The translations under genes were made by a program, and so were the position numbers. A DNA stretch of 64,000 nt, taken from contig CAVSNQ010000013.1 of assembly GCA_963729365.1 (NCBI GenBank), positions 806,001-870,000 on the forward strand, in the 5' to 3' direction. The notes below the pieces were generated by a model. That model saw only the letters and a list, made by a program, of their open reading frames with translations, was not told the DNA's origin and made no database searches. Below, piece after piece: positions 8,853 through 16,531 of the stretch. Positions within the stretch are counted from its first letter, which is position 1, and every line of letters begins with the position of its first letter. Source of the stretch: JASHPR01 sp963729365. Its GTDB lineage: Bacteria > Actinomycetota > Actinomycetes > Streptosporangiales > Streptosporangiaceae.

Positions 8853-9447
8853 GCTGCGGTCGTTCATCTTCCTCAACCGGCTGCAGCCGCAGACGATGTG
8901 CTATCTGGGCACGTGGATCCGGGGCAGCCTGCCGCGCAGCAACGTCGCGGCGCAGATCATCGAGATCGCTCCGGGGCTGGACATCGAGCCGCTCACCGAC
9001 GTCGCGCTCAAGCACGCGAACGTCCGCGCCGGGGTCCTGGTCGTCGAGCGCCAGTTCGGCTACCTGGAGATCCACGGCGGCACCGACGAGGTGCGGGCGG
9101 CCAGCTCCGCGGTGCTGGAGTCCCTCGGGACGAGCGCACGGGACGCGACCCGCCCACAGGTGCTCGCGTCAAAGATCATCACCATGCTGGACCCGCAGCA
9201 CGCCTTCCTGATCAACCGCAACAAGATCGGCTCGATGGCACTGGCCGGGGAATCGCTGTTCGTGCTGGAGCTGCAGCCGGCCTCATACGCGATCCTGGCC
9301 GCCAACGAGGCGGAGAAGGCCGCCCGGATCAAGGTCGTCGACTACCGGATGATCGGGGCGACCGGGCGGGTGTACCTGTCGGGTTCCGAGGCGGACGTGC
9401 GGCAGGCGGCCGATGCGGCGGAAAGCGCCCTGCGGAGCCCATCATGA
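8845..9447 (+). CDS. BMC-T shell protein 1 (tandem BMC domain)
   Basis: 200 residues, GTG start overlapping the dehydrogenase end, with GGAGGG upstream. Two BMC folds are visible. The first (about residues 5-95) contains IIEIAPGLDIEPLTDVALKH and VLVVERQFGYLEIHG. The second (about 110-200) contains FLINRNKIGSM, FVLELQPASYAILAANEAEKAA and MIGATGRVYLSGSEADV. Tandem-domain proteins assemble as pseudo-hexameric trimers in the shell facet and often carry the larger, possibly gated pore. It is clearly paralogous to the second tandem shell protein at 10643-11302. Together with the pentamer and hexamer it defines a complete shell set. Confidence 0.92.
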   Translation: MAELRSFIFLNRLQPQTMCYLGTWIRGSLPRSNVAAQIIEIAPGLDIEPLTDVALKHANVRAGVLVVERQFGYLEIHGGTDEVRAASSAVLESLGTSARDATRPQVLASKIITMLDPQHAFLINRNKIGSMALAGESLFVLELQPASYAILAANEAEKAARIKVVDYRMIGATGRVYLSGSEADVRQAADAAESALRSPS

Positions 9448-9460
9448 CCCGGGGGCCGGC

Positions 9461-10009
9461 ATGACCGGGGCGGAGTCCGACGCCGTGCGCGCGGTCATCA
9501 GGGAAGTGCTGGCCGAGCTGCTGCCGGCCACGCTGGCCGCGGCGGGCGGCAACGGCGCCGGTACCGGGCACGCCTCCGCGCCGCCGGGCGTGGCCCAGCC
9601 GGGCATGGCCCAGCCGGGCATGGCCCAGCCGGGCATGGCCCAGCCGGGCATGGCCCAGCCGGGGCTGGCCTACCCGGTCAGCGAGGACGCCCGGTCGGTG
9701 CAGACCGTCAGCCTCCGGACGGACGCCGACCTCGGAGCGTTCGTCAGCCGCCTGCTGCACCTGTTCGAAAATCCCAAGCACCGGGATGCGCTGCGGTCAG
9801 GCCGGCTTCGGTTCCGGCTGGCCCCCGCGGCCCGGCCCGGGTCCGCGCGGCCCGCCCACCGCGTCGAGAAGGGGGCCGTGACCGAGGCCATGGTCGCCGA
9901 AGCGGCCGGGGCGGGCGCGCGGCTGGTGCTCGGCCGCCGCGCCGTGCTGACCCCGCTCGCCCGGGACCGGGCCCGGGCGGCCGGCGTTGAGATCGAGAGG
10001 GAGCGCTGA
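9461..10009 (+). CDS. BMC-associated helper/scaffold protein with encapsulation-like helix and AQPGM repeats
   Basis: 182 residues, start ATG at 9461 (14 bp after the shell gene). Three parts are visible. The N-terminal amphipathic helix AVRAVIREVLAELLP (residues 8-22) resembles an encapsulation peptide. A Pro/Gly/Ala linker carries five near-perfect pentapeptide copies AQPGM (about residues 42-70). The C-terminal domain contains VSLRTDADLGAFVSRLLHLFENPKHRDALRSG and ends GARLVLGRRAVLTPLARDRARAAGVEI. A short xTPxARDxxxxxGIxI ending recurs in several BMC-associated proteins (e.g. EutT-like), so a scaffold or cargo-linking role is plausible. I cannot assign an enzymatic activity. Its stop overlaps the next ATG (TGATG). 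Confidence 0.75.
   Translation: MTGAESDAVRAVIREVLAELLPATLAAAGGNGAGTGHASAPPGVAQPGMAQPGMAQPGMAQPGMAQPGLAYPVSEDARSVQTVSLRTDADLGAFVSRLLHLFENPKHRDALRSGRLRFRLAPAARPGSARPAHRVEKGAVTEAMVAEAAGAGARLVLGRRAVLTPLARDRARAAGVEIERER
9586..9675 (+). repeat. 15-bp tandem repeat inside the BMC helper gene
   Basis: Six adjacent 15-bp units, of which four (9601-9660) are identical, GGGCATGGCCCAGCC. The flanking units are GGGCGTGGCCCAGCC and GGGGCTGGCCTACCC. The unit length is a multiple of three, so copy-number change alters linker length without breaking the frame. Confidence 0.95.
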
Positions 10010-10302
10010 TGCTGACCGCGACGGTGGTGGGAAACGTCTGGTCGACCCGCCGGCTGGCGGAGATCCCGAACGGGGCCTTCCTTGAGGTCGAGGCGGAGGG
10101 GACCGGCCAGCGGCTCGTGGCGTTCGACGTCCTCGGCAGCGGGGTCGGGGAACGGGTGCTGGTCACGCAGGGCTCCGTGGCGGCGGCCTGGTTCCCTGGC
10201 CCGCCGCCACCGGTCGACGCGCTGATTATCGGCTCGATCGACGAGCCGTCCGGCCCGCCGGGCCGGCAGGCCGCCAAGCGTAAGGCGAAGCCGGGTACCT
10301 GA
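10009..10302 (+). CDS. BMC-P pentameric vertex protein (EutN/CcmL family)
   Basis: 97 residues, ATG overlapping the preceding stop (TGATG). Family hallmarks are the N-terminal MLTATVVGNVWSTRR beta strand, LVAFDVLGSGVGERVLVTQGS and the C-terminal strand PVDALIIGSID. EutN/CcmL proteins form pentamers that cap the twelve shell vertices. The basic C-terminal tail (RQAAKRKAKPGT) is longer than the core fold needs and may face solvent. It is the only pentamer gene in the operon, as expected for a single compartment type. Confidence 0.95.
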   Translation: MLTATVVGNVWSTRRLAEIPNGAFLEVEAEGTGQRLVAFDVLGSGVGERVLVTQGSVAAAWFPGPPPPVDALIIGSIDEPSGPPGRQAAKRKAKPGT

Positions 10303-10358
10303 CCGGGCCCGGCCGAGCGTGGCCGGGCCAGCTGGCCGGAGGAAGAGGAGAAACGGCA

Positions 10359-10640
10359 ATGGCAGACAACGCGATCGGCATGATCGAGACGAAGGGCTAC
10401 GTCGCCGCGCTCGCCGCGGCCGACGCGATGGTGAAGGCGGCCAACGTGACGATCGTCGGCCGCGACCAGGTCGGCGACGGCCTGGTGGCCGTCACGATCA
10501 TCGGGGATGTGGGGGCGGTGAAGGCCGCCACCGAGGCAGGCGCGGAGACCGCGACCAGCGTCGGCGAGCTCGTGTCCGTGCACGTCATCCCGCGGCCGCA
10601 CACCGAGCTCGGCAAGCATTTCACTATCCGCAGCGAGTAG
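10359..10640 (+). CDS. BMC-H hexameric shell protein (PduA-like)
   Basis: 93 residues with a strong purine-rich RBS (GGAAGAGGAG) upstream. Canonical single-domain BMC fold: AIGMIETKGYVAALAAADAM at the N-terminus, VTIVGRDQVGDGLVAVTIIGDVGAVKAATEAG in the centre and VHVIPRPHTELG at the end. Such proteins form the flat hexamers that make up most of the shell. The pore loop region around residues 37-41 is DQVGD, so the pore is likely small and polar. It is the only single-domain hexamer gene seen here, whereas the M. smegmatis RMM has two. Confidence 0.96.
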   Translation: MADNAIGMIETKGYVAALAAADAMVKAANVTIVGRDQVGDGLVAVTIIGDVGAVKAATEAGAETATSVGELVSVHVIPRPHTELGKHFTIRSE

Positions 10641-10642
10641 GC

Positions 10643-11302
10643 GTGGCCGGACCAGTGCCCGGTGCCCCGGAACTGCGCGTCTACCTGCTCGTCCGGGACC
10701 TGCAACGGCAGTTCGCGGCGTACCTGGGCACGCCCACCCGCGCCCGGGGCTACCCGCCATTCGAGGGGGAGCATTCGCTGATCGTCGAGGTGGCGCCGGC
10801 GCTCGCCATCGAGCGGGTCACCGACCTGGCGCTGCGCGCCGTGCCGACCGTGGAGCCCGGCATCCTGTTCGTGGAACGGCAGTTCGGCGTGCTCGAGGTG
10901 CACGGGCCCGATCTCGCGGATGTCGAGCGGGCCGGGCAGGCGATCTTGGCCGGGCTGCGCGCCGACGCATCGGACCAGCTACGGCCGGAGATCCTGTTCT
11001 CCGATGTCATCAGCGACGTCACGGACCGGCAGGCGGTGATCATCAACCGCAACCGCGGCGGATCCATGGTGATCCCCGGCGACACCCTGCTCGTATGTGA
11101 GGTGGCGCCGGCGCTGTTCGCCGCGATCGCCGCGAACGAGGCCGAGCGCGCCGCGCCCGGGGTGACGCTGGTGGATGTGTCGATGATCGGGGTGGCCGGG
11201 CGCATCTACATGAGCGGCGCCGCGCCGGACGTGCTGCGCGCCCAGCAGGAGATCGCCTCCGTGCTGGGCGCGGTCGAGGGCCGCGAGCAGCGTGCAGGAT
11301 GA
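10643..11302 (+). CDS. BMC-T shell protein 2 (tandem BMC domain)
   Basis: 219 residues. The GTG at 10643 lies 2 bp after the hexamer stop. The frame continues upstream but only over the hexamer gene, so the GTG is chosen. It is a tandem BMC protein parallel to the first: ELRVYLLVRDLQRQFAAYLG, VEVAPALAIERVTDLALRA and GILFVERQFGVLEVHG in domain 1. Domain 2 has AVIINRNRGGSMVIPGDTLL, VCEVAPALFAAIAANEAERAA and MIGVAGRIYMSG. The first domain has an insertion (TRARGYPPFEGEHS) around residues 30-43 that the paralogue lacks, so the two trimers may differ in pore or edge contacts. ATGA overlap with the kinase gene. Confidence 0.92.
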   Translation: MAGPVPGAPELRVYLLVRDLQRQFAAYLGTPTRARGYPPFEGEHSLIVEVAPALAIERVTDLALRAVPTVEPGILFVERQFGVLEVHGPDLADVERAGQAILAGLRADASDQLRPEILFSDVISDVTDRQAVIINRNRGGSMVIPGDTLLVCEVAPALFAAIAANEAERAAPGVTLVDVSMIGVAGRIYMSGAAPDVLRAQQEIASVLGAVEGREQRAG

Positions 11303-12312
11303 GTGGCATGGAGCTTCATGACCTTTCTGGCGGCGGCGATGTGCTGGACCGGGTGACCCGGTGCGCACAGCGCGCGCTGGCCGCCTACGGCAGTCAGCCC
11401 GGCACCGCTGTCCGGCTGCTCAACGTCTCGGAGAACGCCACGTACCTGGTCGAGGACCCCGGCGCCGGGCCGTCGGTGCTGCGGGTGCACCGCCTCGGCT
11501 ACCACACAGAAGCGGAGATCGCGTCCGAGCTGGCCTGGATGGATGCGCTGCGGTCCGAAGCCGGGGTGCGCACGCCGCGGGTGCTGGCCGCCACGGACGG
11601 CCGCCGGGTGGTGACGGTGACCGACGAGGCGAGCGGTCAGCAGCGCAGCTGCGTGCGGTTTGAGTTCCTGCCCGGCACCGAGCCGGTCGACGACTCGGTC
11701 GAGCACTTCGCCGAGCTCGGTGAGATCACCGCCCGCATGCACCGGCACGCCAGGGAGTGGGTGCGCCCGCCCGGGTTCACCAGGTTCCACTGGGGCTACG
11801 ACGCGGCGTTCGGAGGCGTGGCGCGCTGGGGGCGGTGGCAGGACGGGATCGGAGTGGGCCCGGAGGAACGGGAGGTGCTGGAGCGGCTCGATGCCACCCT
11901 GCAGGCCCGGCTGGCCGCCTTCGGCACCGGCCCTGACCGCTACGGGCTGATCCACGCTGACACCCGGCTGGCCAACCTGCTCGTGGACGAGGGCGGCCGG
12001 GTGAGCGTGATCGACTTCGACGACTCCGGGTTCAGCTGGTACCTGTACGACGCGGGCACGTCGGTGAGCTTCTTCGAGCACGAGCCGCAGGTCCCGGGGC
12101 TGATCGACGCCTGGCTGACCGGCTACCGCCGGATCCTGGACCTGCCCGCGCCGGACGAGGCGGAGATCTGGACGTTCATCCTCTTCCGGCGCCTGCTGCT
12201 GGTCGCGTGGATCGGCTCGCACAAGGCCGTGGAAATCGCGCAGCAACTCGGCGCGGGGTACACCCGGGATAGCTGCGACCTGGCCGAGCGGTACCTCAGC
12301 CGGGCCGGCTAG
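11299..12312 (+). CDS. APH-fold kinase, putative 1-amino-2-propanol kinase of the RMM type
   Basis: 337 residues, ATG within an ATGA overlap. It has the aminoglycoside-phosphotransferase fold: ATYLVEDPGAGPSVLRVHR for nucleotide binding in the N-lobe, catalytic loop LIHADTRLANLLVDE with the base at Asp221, and the metal-binding VIDFDDSGFSWYLYD. In the M. smegmatis aminoacetone microcompartment the homologous kinase phosphorylates (S)-1-amino-2-propanol, activating it for the phospho-lyase. Position between shell genes and the SDR gene matches that pathway. No encapsulation helix is visible. Substrate assignment is by context. Another amino alcohol is possible. Confidence 0.85.
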   Translation: MSGMELHDLSGGGDVLDRVTRCAQRALAAYGSQPGTAVRLLNVSENATYLVEDPGAGPSVLRVHRLGYHTEAEIASELAWMDALRSEAGVRTPRVLAATDGRRVVTVTDEASGQQRSCVRFEFLPGTEPVDDSVEHFAELGEITARMHRHAREWVRPPGFTRFHWGYDAAFGGVARWGRWQDGIGVGPEEREVLERLDATLQARLAAFGTGPDRYGLIHADTRLANLLVDEGGRVSVIDFDDSGFSWYLYDAGTSVSFFEHEPQVPGLIDAWLTGYRRILDLPAPDEAEIWTFILFRRLLLVAWIGSHKAVEIAQQLGAGYTRDSCDLAERYLSRAG

Positions 12313-12344
12313 CGGCCGGGCCGCACAGAGAAGGGAAGGCGAGC

Positions 12345-13121
12345 ATGTTCACATCGATCGAGGGGCGGGCCGTGGTGGTCACCGGCGCGACCCGTGGCAT
12401 CGGCAAGGGAATCGCCGCGGTGTTCGCCCGTAACGGCGCCCGCGTCCTCGTCACCGGCCGGGATGAGCAGGCCGCGAAGGCGTGCGTGGCCGAGCTGTCG
12501 GCGGGCGGGGCCGAAGTCTCCTACCTGCTCGGCGACGTCAGCCGCCGGGAGGACTGCGAGCTGATCGCGCGGACGGCAGCCGGCCGCCTGGGGGGCATCG
12601 ACGTGCTGTGCGCCAACGCCGGGATCTTCCCGGAAGCCAGGCTGGCCGACATGACCGACGCCGACATCGATGAGGTCCTGGGCACCAACCTGAAGGGCTG
12701 CATCCTGTCGGTGCAGGCGTGCCTGCCGGCCCTGGCCGCCTCCGGGCGGGGCCGGGTCATCCTCACCTCCTCCATCACCGGGCCGGTCACCGGGTTCCCC
12801 GGCTGGTGCCACTACGGCGCCAGCAAAGCCGGCCAGCTCGGCTTCATGCGGACCGCCGCCATCGAGCTGGCGGCCAGCGGGATCACGGTCAACGCCGTGC
12901 TGCCGGGCAACGTCATCACCGAGGGCCTGGCCGATCTCGGCGACGACTACATGGCGCAGATGACGGCGTCGATACCGCTGCGGCGGCTGGGCACGGTGGA
13001 CGACATCGGCCACACGGCCCTGTTCCTGGCCAGCGACGAGGCCGGCTACATCACCGGGCAGACCATCGTCGTGGACGGCGGCCAGGTGCTGCCCGAGTCG
13101 CTCGCGGCCCTGGACGGCTGA
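12345..13121 (+). CDS. SDR-family oxidoreductase of the BMC operon (putative aminoacetone/1-amino-2-propanol dehydrogenase)
   Basis: 258 residues, ATG with GAAGGGAAGG upstream. Classical short-chain dehydrogenase: TGATRGIGKG dinucleotide motif, NAG at about residue 90, catalytic Ser in ILTSSITGP and YGASK. The C-terminal FLASDEAGYITGQTIVVDGG is the usual ending. In RMM loci the SDR is proposed to interconvert aminoacetone and 1-amino-2-propanol, supplying the kinase. The block SSITGPVTGFPG...HYGASKAG...GFMRTAAIE is nearly repeated in a second SDR at 33767-34552 outside the BMC operon. Its stop overlaps the regulator start (TGATG). Confidence 0.88.
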   Translation: MFTSIEGRAVVVTGATRGIGKGIAAVFARNGARVLVTGRDEQAAKACVAELSAGGAEVSYLLGDVSRREDCELIARTAAGRLGGIDVLCANAGIFPEARLADMTDADIDEVLGTNLKGCILSVQACLPALAASGRGRVILTSSITGPVTGFPGWCHYGASKAGQLGFMRTAAIELAASGITVNAVLPGNVITEGLADLGDDYMAQMTASIPLRRLGTVDDIGHTALFLASDEAGYITGQTIVVDGGQVLPESLAALDG

Positions 13122-13900
13122 TGAGCACTGGCGAAGACGTGCGCCGTATCCTCGCCGACCAGATCTCGGCCGGGCAGCTGCGCCCGGGCCAGCGGCTCGG
13201 CGCCGAGCGAGCGCTCGCCGCCGAACTGGGGGTGAGCAGGACGACCCTGCGCCAGGCCCTTGCCGTGCTGGAGGAGAGCGGCATGGTGCGCCGGGTGCCC
13301 GGCCGCGGCGGCGGCACCTTCGTCAGCAAGGGGAAGATCGAGCGGGACCTGTCCCGGGTGGTCGGGGTGCCCGCGCTGCTGCGCAGCCAGGGGGTGGTGG
13401 CCGGCACACGGGTGCTCAGCGCCCGGCTGTCGGCGGCGGGCGAGCCGGCCGCGCAGGCGCTGCGGCTGCGCGGGGGCGACCTGGTCATCGACCTGGTACG
13501 GATCAGGCTCGCCGACGGCAGCCCCATCTCCGTCGAACAGGCCATGCTGCCCGCCGACCGTTTTCCCGGACTGCTGGAGCTCCCGCTGGGCGGATCCGTG
13601 TACGACCTGCTTGAGGAGCATTTCAGCACCCGGCCCAAGGAAGCGCTCGAACGCATCGAGGTGGTCGCCGCGTCGCCGGACGAGGCGATGGTGCTCGACA
13701 TCGCGCCGGGCGCGCCCCTGCTGTCCATCACCCGCACCACCACCGATACCGACGATGAGCCGATCGAGTTCTCCCATGACCTGTTCCGCGCCGACCGCAC
13801 CAGGATCGTGGTGCGCACCCCCGGTCATGGTGGCGTGGCACGTCCGTCGCGGGCCCGCGGGCGGCTGATCGAACTGCGGTCGCAGGCGGTGAACTCCTGA
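13121..13900 (+). CDS. GntR-family (HutC/UTRA) transcriptional regulator
   Basis: 259 residues. The N-terminal winged helix reads EDVRRILADQISAGQLRPGQRLGAERALAAELGVSRTTLRQAL, followed by the wing RRVPGRGGGTFVSKGK. The rest (about residues 80-240) is a UTRA ligand-binding domain of the HutC type (PISVEQAMLPADRFPGLLE, PLLSITRTTTDTDDEPIEF). UTRA domains usually bind small organic effectors. Being inside the operon it probably autoregulates through the inverted repeat at 5881-5910. It sits exactly at the junction between the RMM-like genes and the dehydratase genes and overlaps the next start by 1 bp (TGATG). Confidence 0.92.
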   Translation: MSTGEDVRRILADQISAGQLRPGQRLGAERALAAELGVSRTTLRQALAVLEESGMVRRVPGRGGGTFVSKGKIERDLSRVVGVPALLRSQGVVAGTRVLSARLSAAGEPAAQALRLRGGDLVIDLVRIRLADGSPISVEQAMLPADRFPGLLELPLGGSVYDLLEEHFSTRPKEALERIEVVAASPDEAMVLDIAPGAPLLSITRTTTDTDDEPIEFSHDLFRADRTRIVVRTPGHGGVARPSRARGRLIELRSQAVNS

Positions 13901-15660
13901 TGGGCTCCGGCGGCGAGCGGCCGGTCGGCCGGGTCCGGTTCATGGACGCCCAGCGGGTGAACCTGGACGGCTTCGCCAGGGAGGAACCCGGGCTCGGGCT
14001 GGTCGCGCTGCGCTCCCCGGACGACCCGGAGCCGGGGCTCGTGATCGCCGGGGGGCGTGTCGTGGAGCTGGACGGCGTGCCGGAGGCCAGCTTCGACGCG
14101 ATCGACGCCTACATCGCCCGGCACGGCCTCGACCTGCGGGTGGCCGGCGAGGCGATGGGCCTGTCCGATGTGGAGTTCGCCCGCCGCCTGGTCAGCCCGG
14201 ATGTGCCCAGGGCCGAGATCGTGCGGCTGTCCGCTGGTGCCACCCCGGCCAAGCTCGCCCGGGTGCTCGCCCTGCTCCGGCCGGCCGAGCTCGGGCAGGC
14301 CATGACCAAGCTGCGGGCCCGGCGCACCCCCAGCAACCAGGCGCACGTTACCAACCGGCTCGACGACCCGCTGCTGCTCGCGGCGGACTGCGCCACCGCG
14401 GCCGCATTCGGGTTCCGCGAGATCGAGACCACGGTGCCGGTGCTCGCCGACGCGCCGAGCAACGCCGTGGCCTGCCTGATCGGCGCGGCGGTCGGGGCCC
14501 AGGGCGTGCTCATGCAGTGCTCGGTGGAGGAGGCGCTCGAGCTCGAGCTGGGCATGCGGGGGCTGACCTCGTACGCGGAGACCGTCTCGCTCTACGGCAC
14601 CGAGCAGGTGTTCGTGGACGGAGACGACACCCCTTGGTCCAAGGCGTTCCTGACCTCGGCGTACGCGTCCCGTGGCATGAAGATGCGAGTCTCATCCGGG
14701 GCCGGCGCGGAAGTGCTCATGGCGGGTGCCGAGGGCAGGTCCATGCTGTACCTCGAGGCCCGCTGCGTGGCGCTGGCCCGCGCGATCGGCGCCCAGGGAG
14801 TCCAGAACGGGGGCATCGACGGGGCGAGCGTCGCCGCGTCGGTGCCGCGCGGGCTGCGCGAGCTTATGGCCGAGAACCTCATGGTCATGATGCGCAATCT
14901 GGAGTCCTGCTCCGGCAACGACGCGCTGATGAGCGAGTCGGACATGCGCCGCACCTCCCGGACGCTGCCGATCGTGCTGGCCGGATCGGACTTCATGTTC
15001 AGCGGCTTCGGCACCATCCAGCGCTACGACAACATGTTCGGCCCGAGCAACTTCAACGCCGAGGACATCGACGACTTCCTGGCCATGCAGCGGGACTGGG
15101 GGATCGACGGCGGGCTGCGGACCGTGCCCGCGGAGCGGATCGAGGCCCTGCGCCGGGACGCCGCGCAGGCGTGCCGGGCCGTCTACCGCCACCTCGGTCT
15201 GGCCGACTTCACCGACGAGCACCTTGAGCGGGCGGTGGACGCGGCCGGCTCGAAGGACCTGGGCGAGACCGACACGCTGGCCGTGGTCAGCGCGGGGCAC
15301 GCGATCCGCGAAGGCGGCCTCACCGTGGTCGATGTGGTCGCCGCCCTCGACGAGACCGGGTACGAGGCCGAGGCGGAGCGGATCATGGCCATGACCCGTG
15401 CCCGGCTGGCCGGGGACTACCTGCAGACCTCCGCCATCTTCGACGAGGAGCTCCGCGTCCTTTCCCTGGTCACCGATCCCAATGACTACGCCGGCCCGGG
15501 CACCGGGTACGAGCCTTCGCCGCAGCGGCTGCGGGAGATCGACGCCATCCGCCAGGAGCGCGGGGTCGAGGACCTGCGGGCCCAGCAGGCCCGCTTCGCG
15601 GCGCCGCTGCTCGCGGCGGCGGGCCCGGCCGGCCCGGCCAGGACCCGCGCGACGTGGTGA
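13900..15660 (+). CDS. pduC: Adenosylcobalamin-dependent diol/glycerol dehydratase, large subunit
   Basis: 586 residues, ATG overlapping the regulator stop. Clear PduC/DhaB large subunit, aligned to Klebsiella PduC with a constant offset of +6. The catalytic and substrate-contact residues are kept: Gln147 and His149 (SNQAHVTN), Glu176 (EIETT), Glu227 (YAET), Gln302 (VQNG), Asp341 (SGNDALM) and Ser368. Two pocket positions differ: Klebsiella Ser301 is Asp307 and Gln336 is Ala342. The chain has about 26 extra C-terminal residues. The enzyme uses a cobalamin radical to convert vicinal diols to aldehydes (1,2-propanediol to propionaldehyde). Here the pocket changes leave the true substrate open. 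Part of the same operon as the BMC shell. Confidence 0.93.
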   Translation: MGSGGERPVGRVRFMDAQRVNLDGFAREEPGLGLVALRSPDDPEPGLVIAGGRVVELDGVPEASFDAIDAYIARHGLDLRVAGEAMGLSDVEFARRLVSPDVPRAEIVRLSAGATPAKLARVLALLRPAELGQAMTKLRARRTPSNQAHVTNRLDDPLLLAADCATAAAFGFREIETTVPVLADAPSNAVACLIGAAVGAQGVLMQCSVEEALELELGMRGLTSYAETVSLYGTEQVFVDGDDTPWSKAFLTSAYASRGMKMRVSSGAGAEVLMAGAEGRSMLYLEARCVALARAIGAQGVQNGGIDGASVAASVPRGLRELMAENLMVMMRNLESCSGNDALMSESDMRRTSRTLPIVLAGSDFMFSGFGTIQRYDNMFGPSNFNAEDIDDFLAMQRDWGIDGGLRTVPAERIEALRRDAAQACRAVYRHLGLADFTDEHLERAVDAAGSKDLGETDTLAVVSAGHAIREGGLTVVDVVAALDETGYEAEAERIMAMTRARLAGDYLQTSAIFDEELRVLSLVTDPNDYAGPGTGYEPSPQRLREIDAIRQERGVEDLRAQQARFAAPLLAAAGPAGPARTRATW

Positions 15661-16151
15661 TCGGTGTCTCGCCCGCGGTCGGCCGCGACGTCTGGCGCTG
15701 CCTGTCCGGCATGACGGTGCCGGCCGTGCTGGCCGAGCTGCTCGCCGGGCTGGAAGAAGAAGGGTGCGCCGGCCGTCTGGTCCGCTTCAATGACACGGTC
15801 GACCTGGGCCGCATCGGCCTGGCCGCCGCCCGGCTGGCCGGATCGGGCATCGGCATCGGGCTGCAGGGCAAGGGAACCGCGCTGATCCACCGCAGGGACC
15901 TCGCCCCGCTCGCCAACCTGGAGCTCTACTCGGTGGCCCCCACCGTCACCGGCGAGCTCTACCGCCTGCTCGGCGCGAACGCCGCGCGCCATGCCCGGGG
16001 CGGCACCCCGGATCCGGCCCGCAATCCCTACAGCGACGAGGCGATCGAGGCCAGGTACCACACCACCGTGATCGCCTTGATGGCACTGGAACGCGCCTGG
16101 GTCAAGCCGGGCGCGCCCCCGGAGGAACTGTCACAGGAAGGACTGCGATGA
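15654..16151 (+). CDS. pduD: Diol/glycerol dehydratase, medium subunit (short form)
   Basis: 165 residues from a GTG at 15654 (a second GTG at 15657 is equally possible), overlapping the large subunit. Family motifs are VIGVSPAVGRDVWRCLSGM, VLAELLAGLEEEG, GSGIGIGLQGKGTALIHRRDL, PLANLELYSVAP and LGANAARHARGGTPDP. Klebsiella PduD has about 224 residues, of which the first ~20 are the encapsulation peptide. This protein starts almost directly at the conserved core and lacks that segment, more like the non-compartment glycerol dehydratases. It forms the (alpha beta gamma)2 enzyme with its neighbours and helps bind cobalamin. Confidence 0.9.
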   Translation: MVIGVSPAVGRDVWRCLSGMTVPAVLAELLAGLEEEGCAGRLVRFNDTVDLGRIGLAAARLAGSGIGIGLQGKGTALIHRRDLAPLANLELYSVAPTVTGELYRLLGANAARHARGGTPDPARNPYSDEAIEARYHTTVIALMALERAWVKPGAPPEELSQEGLR

Positions 16152-16519
16152 CAGACGGGCCAGCGGTGCGCCCGCTGTCCGGCCGGCCAGTGGGCGAGCT
16201 CACGCTCGAGGCGGTCCGCCGCGGCGAGCTCAGCGTCCCCGACCTGCGGATCCATCCGGAGACGCTGGAACGGCAGGCGGCGGTGGCCGCCGCGCACGCC
16301 AACCCGCAGCTGGCCGAGAACCTGCGCCGGGCCGCCGAGCTGACCAGCCTCCCCGACGACGAGGTGCTGGCGATCTACGACGCGCTCCGGCCTGGCCGCT
16401 CCACCCCGGAGCGGCTGGCCGAGCTCGCTGCCGGGCTCGCGGAGCGCGGGCTGCCGCGCTGCGCCGCGCTGCTCACCGAGGCGGCGGAGGTCTACGCCCG
16501 CCGCGGCCTTTCCGCGTGA
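16148..16519 (+). CDS. pduE: Diol/glycerol dehydratase, small subunit (short form)
   Basis: 123 residues, ATG in an ATGA overlap with AGGAAGG upstream. Recognisable small-subunit segments are SGRPVGELTLEAVRRGELSVPDLRIHPETLERQA, LAENLRRAAELTSLPDDEVLAIYDALRPGRS and the C-terminal helix CAALLTEAAEVYARRGL. Klebsiella PduE has about 173 residues. As with the medium subunit, the N-terminal extension that makes the enzyme insoluble and helps packaging in Pdu compartments is absent. A 12-bp gap separates it from the reactivase gene. Confidence 0.88.
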   Translation: MTDGPAVRPLSGRPVGELTLEAVRRGELSVPDLRIHPETLERQAAVAAAHANPQLAENLRRAAELTSLPDDEVLAIYDALRPGRSTPERLAELAAGLAERGLPRCAALLTEAAEVYARRGLSA

Positions 16520-16531
16520 CGGGCTGAGGCG

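Noticed and set aside
8845..9447. Reading the first tandem shell protein as a carboxysome or EutL component
   Set aside because: No RuBisCO or ethanolamine lyase genes; the enzyme set is RMM/Pdu-like.
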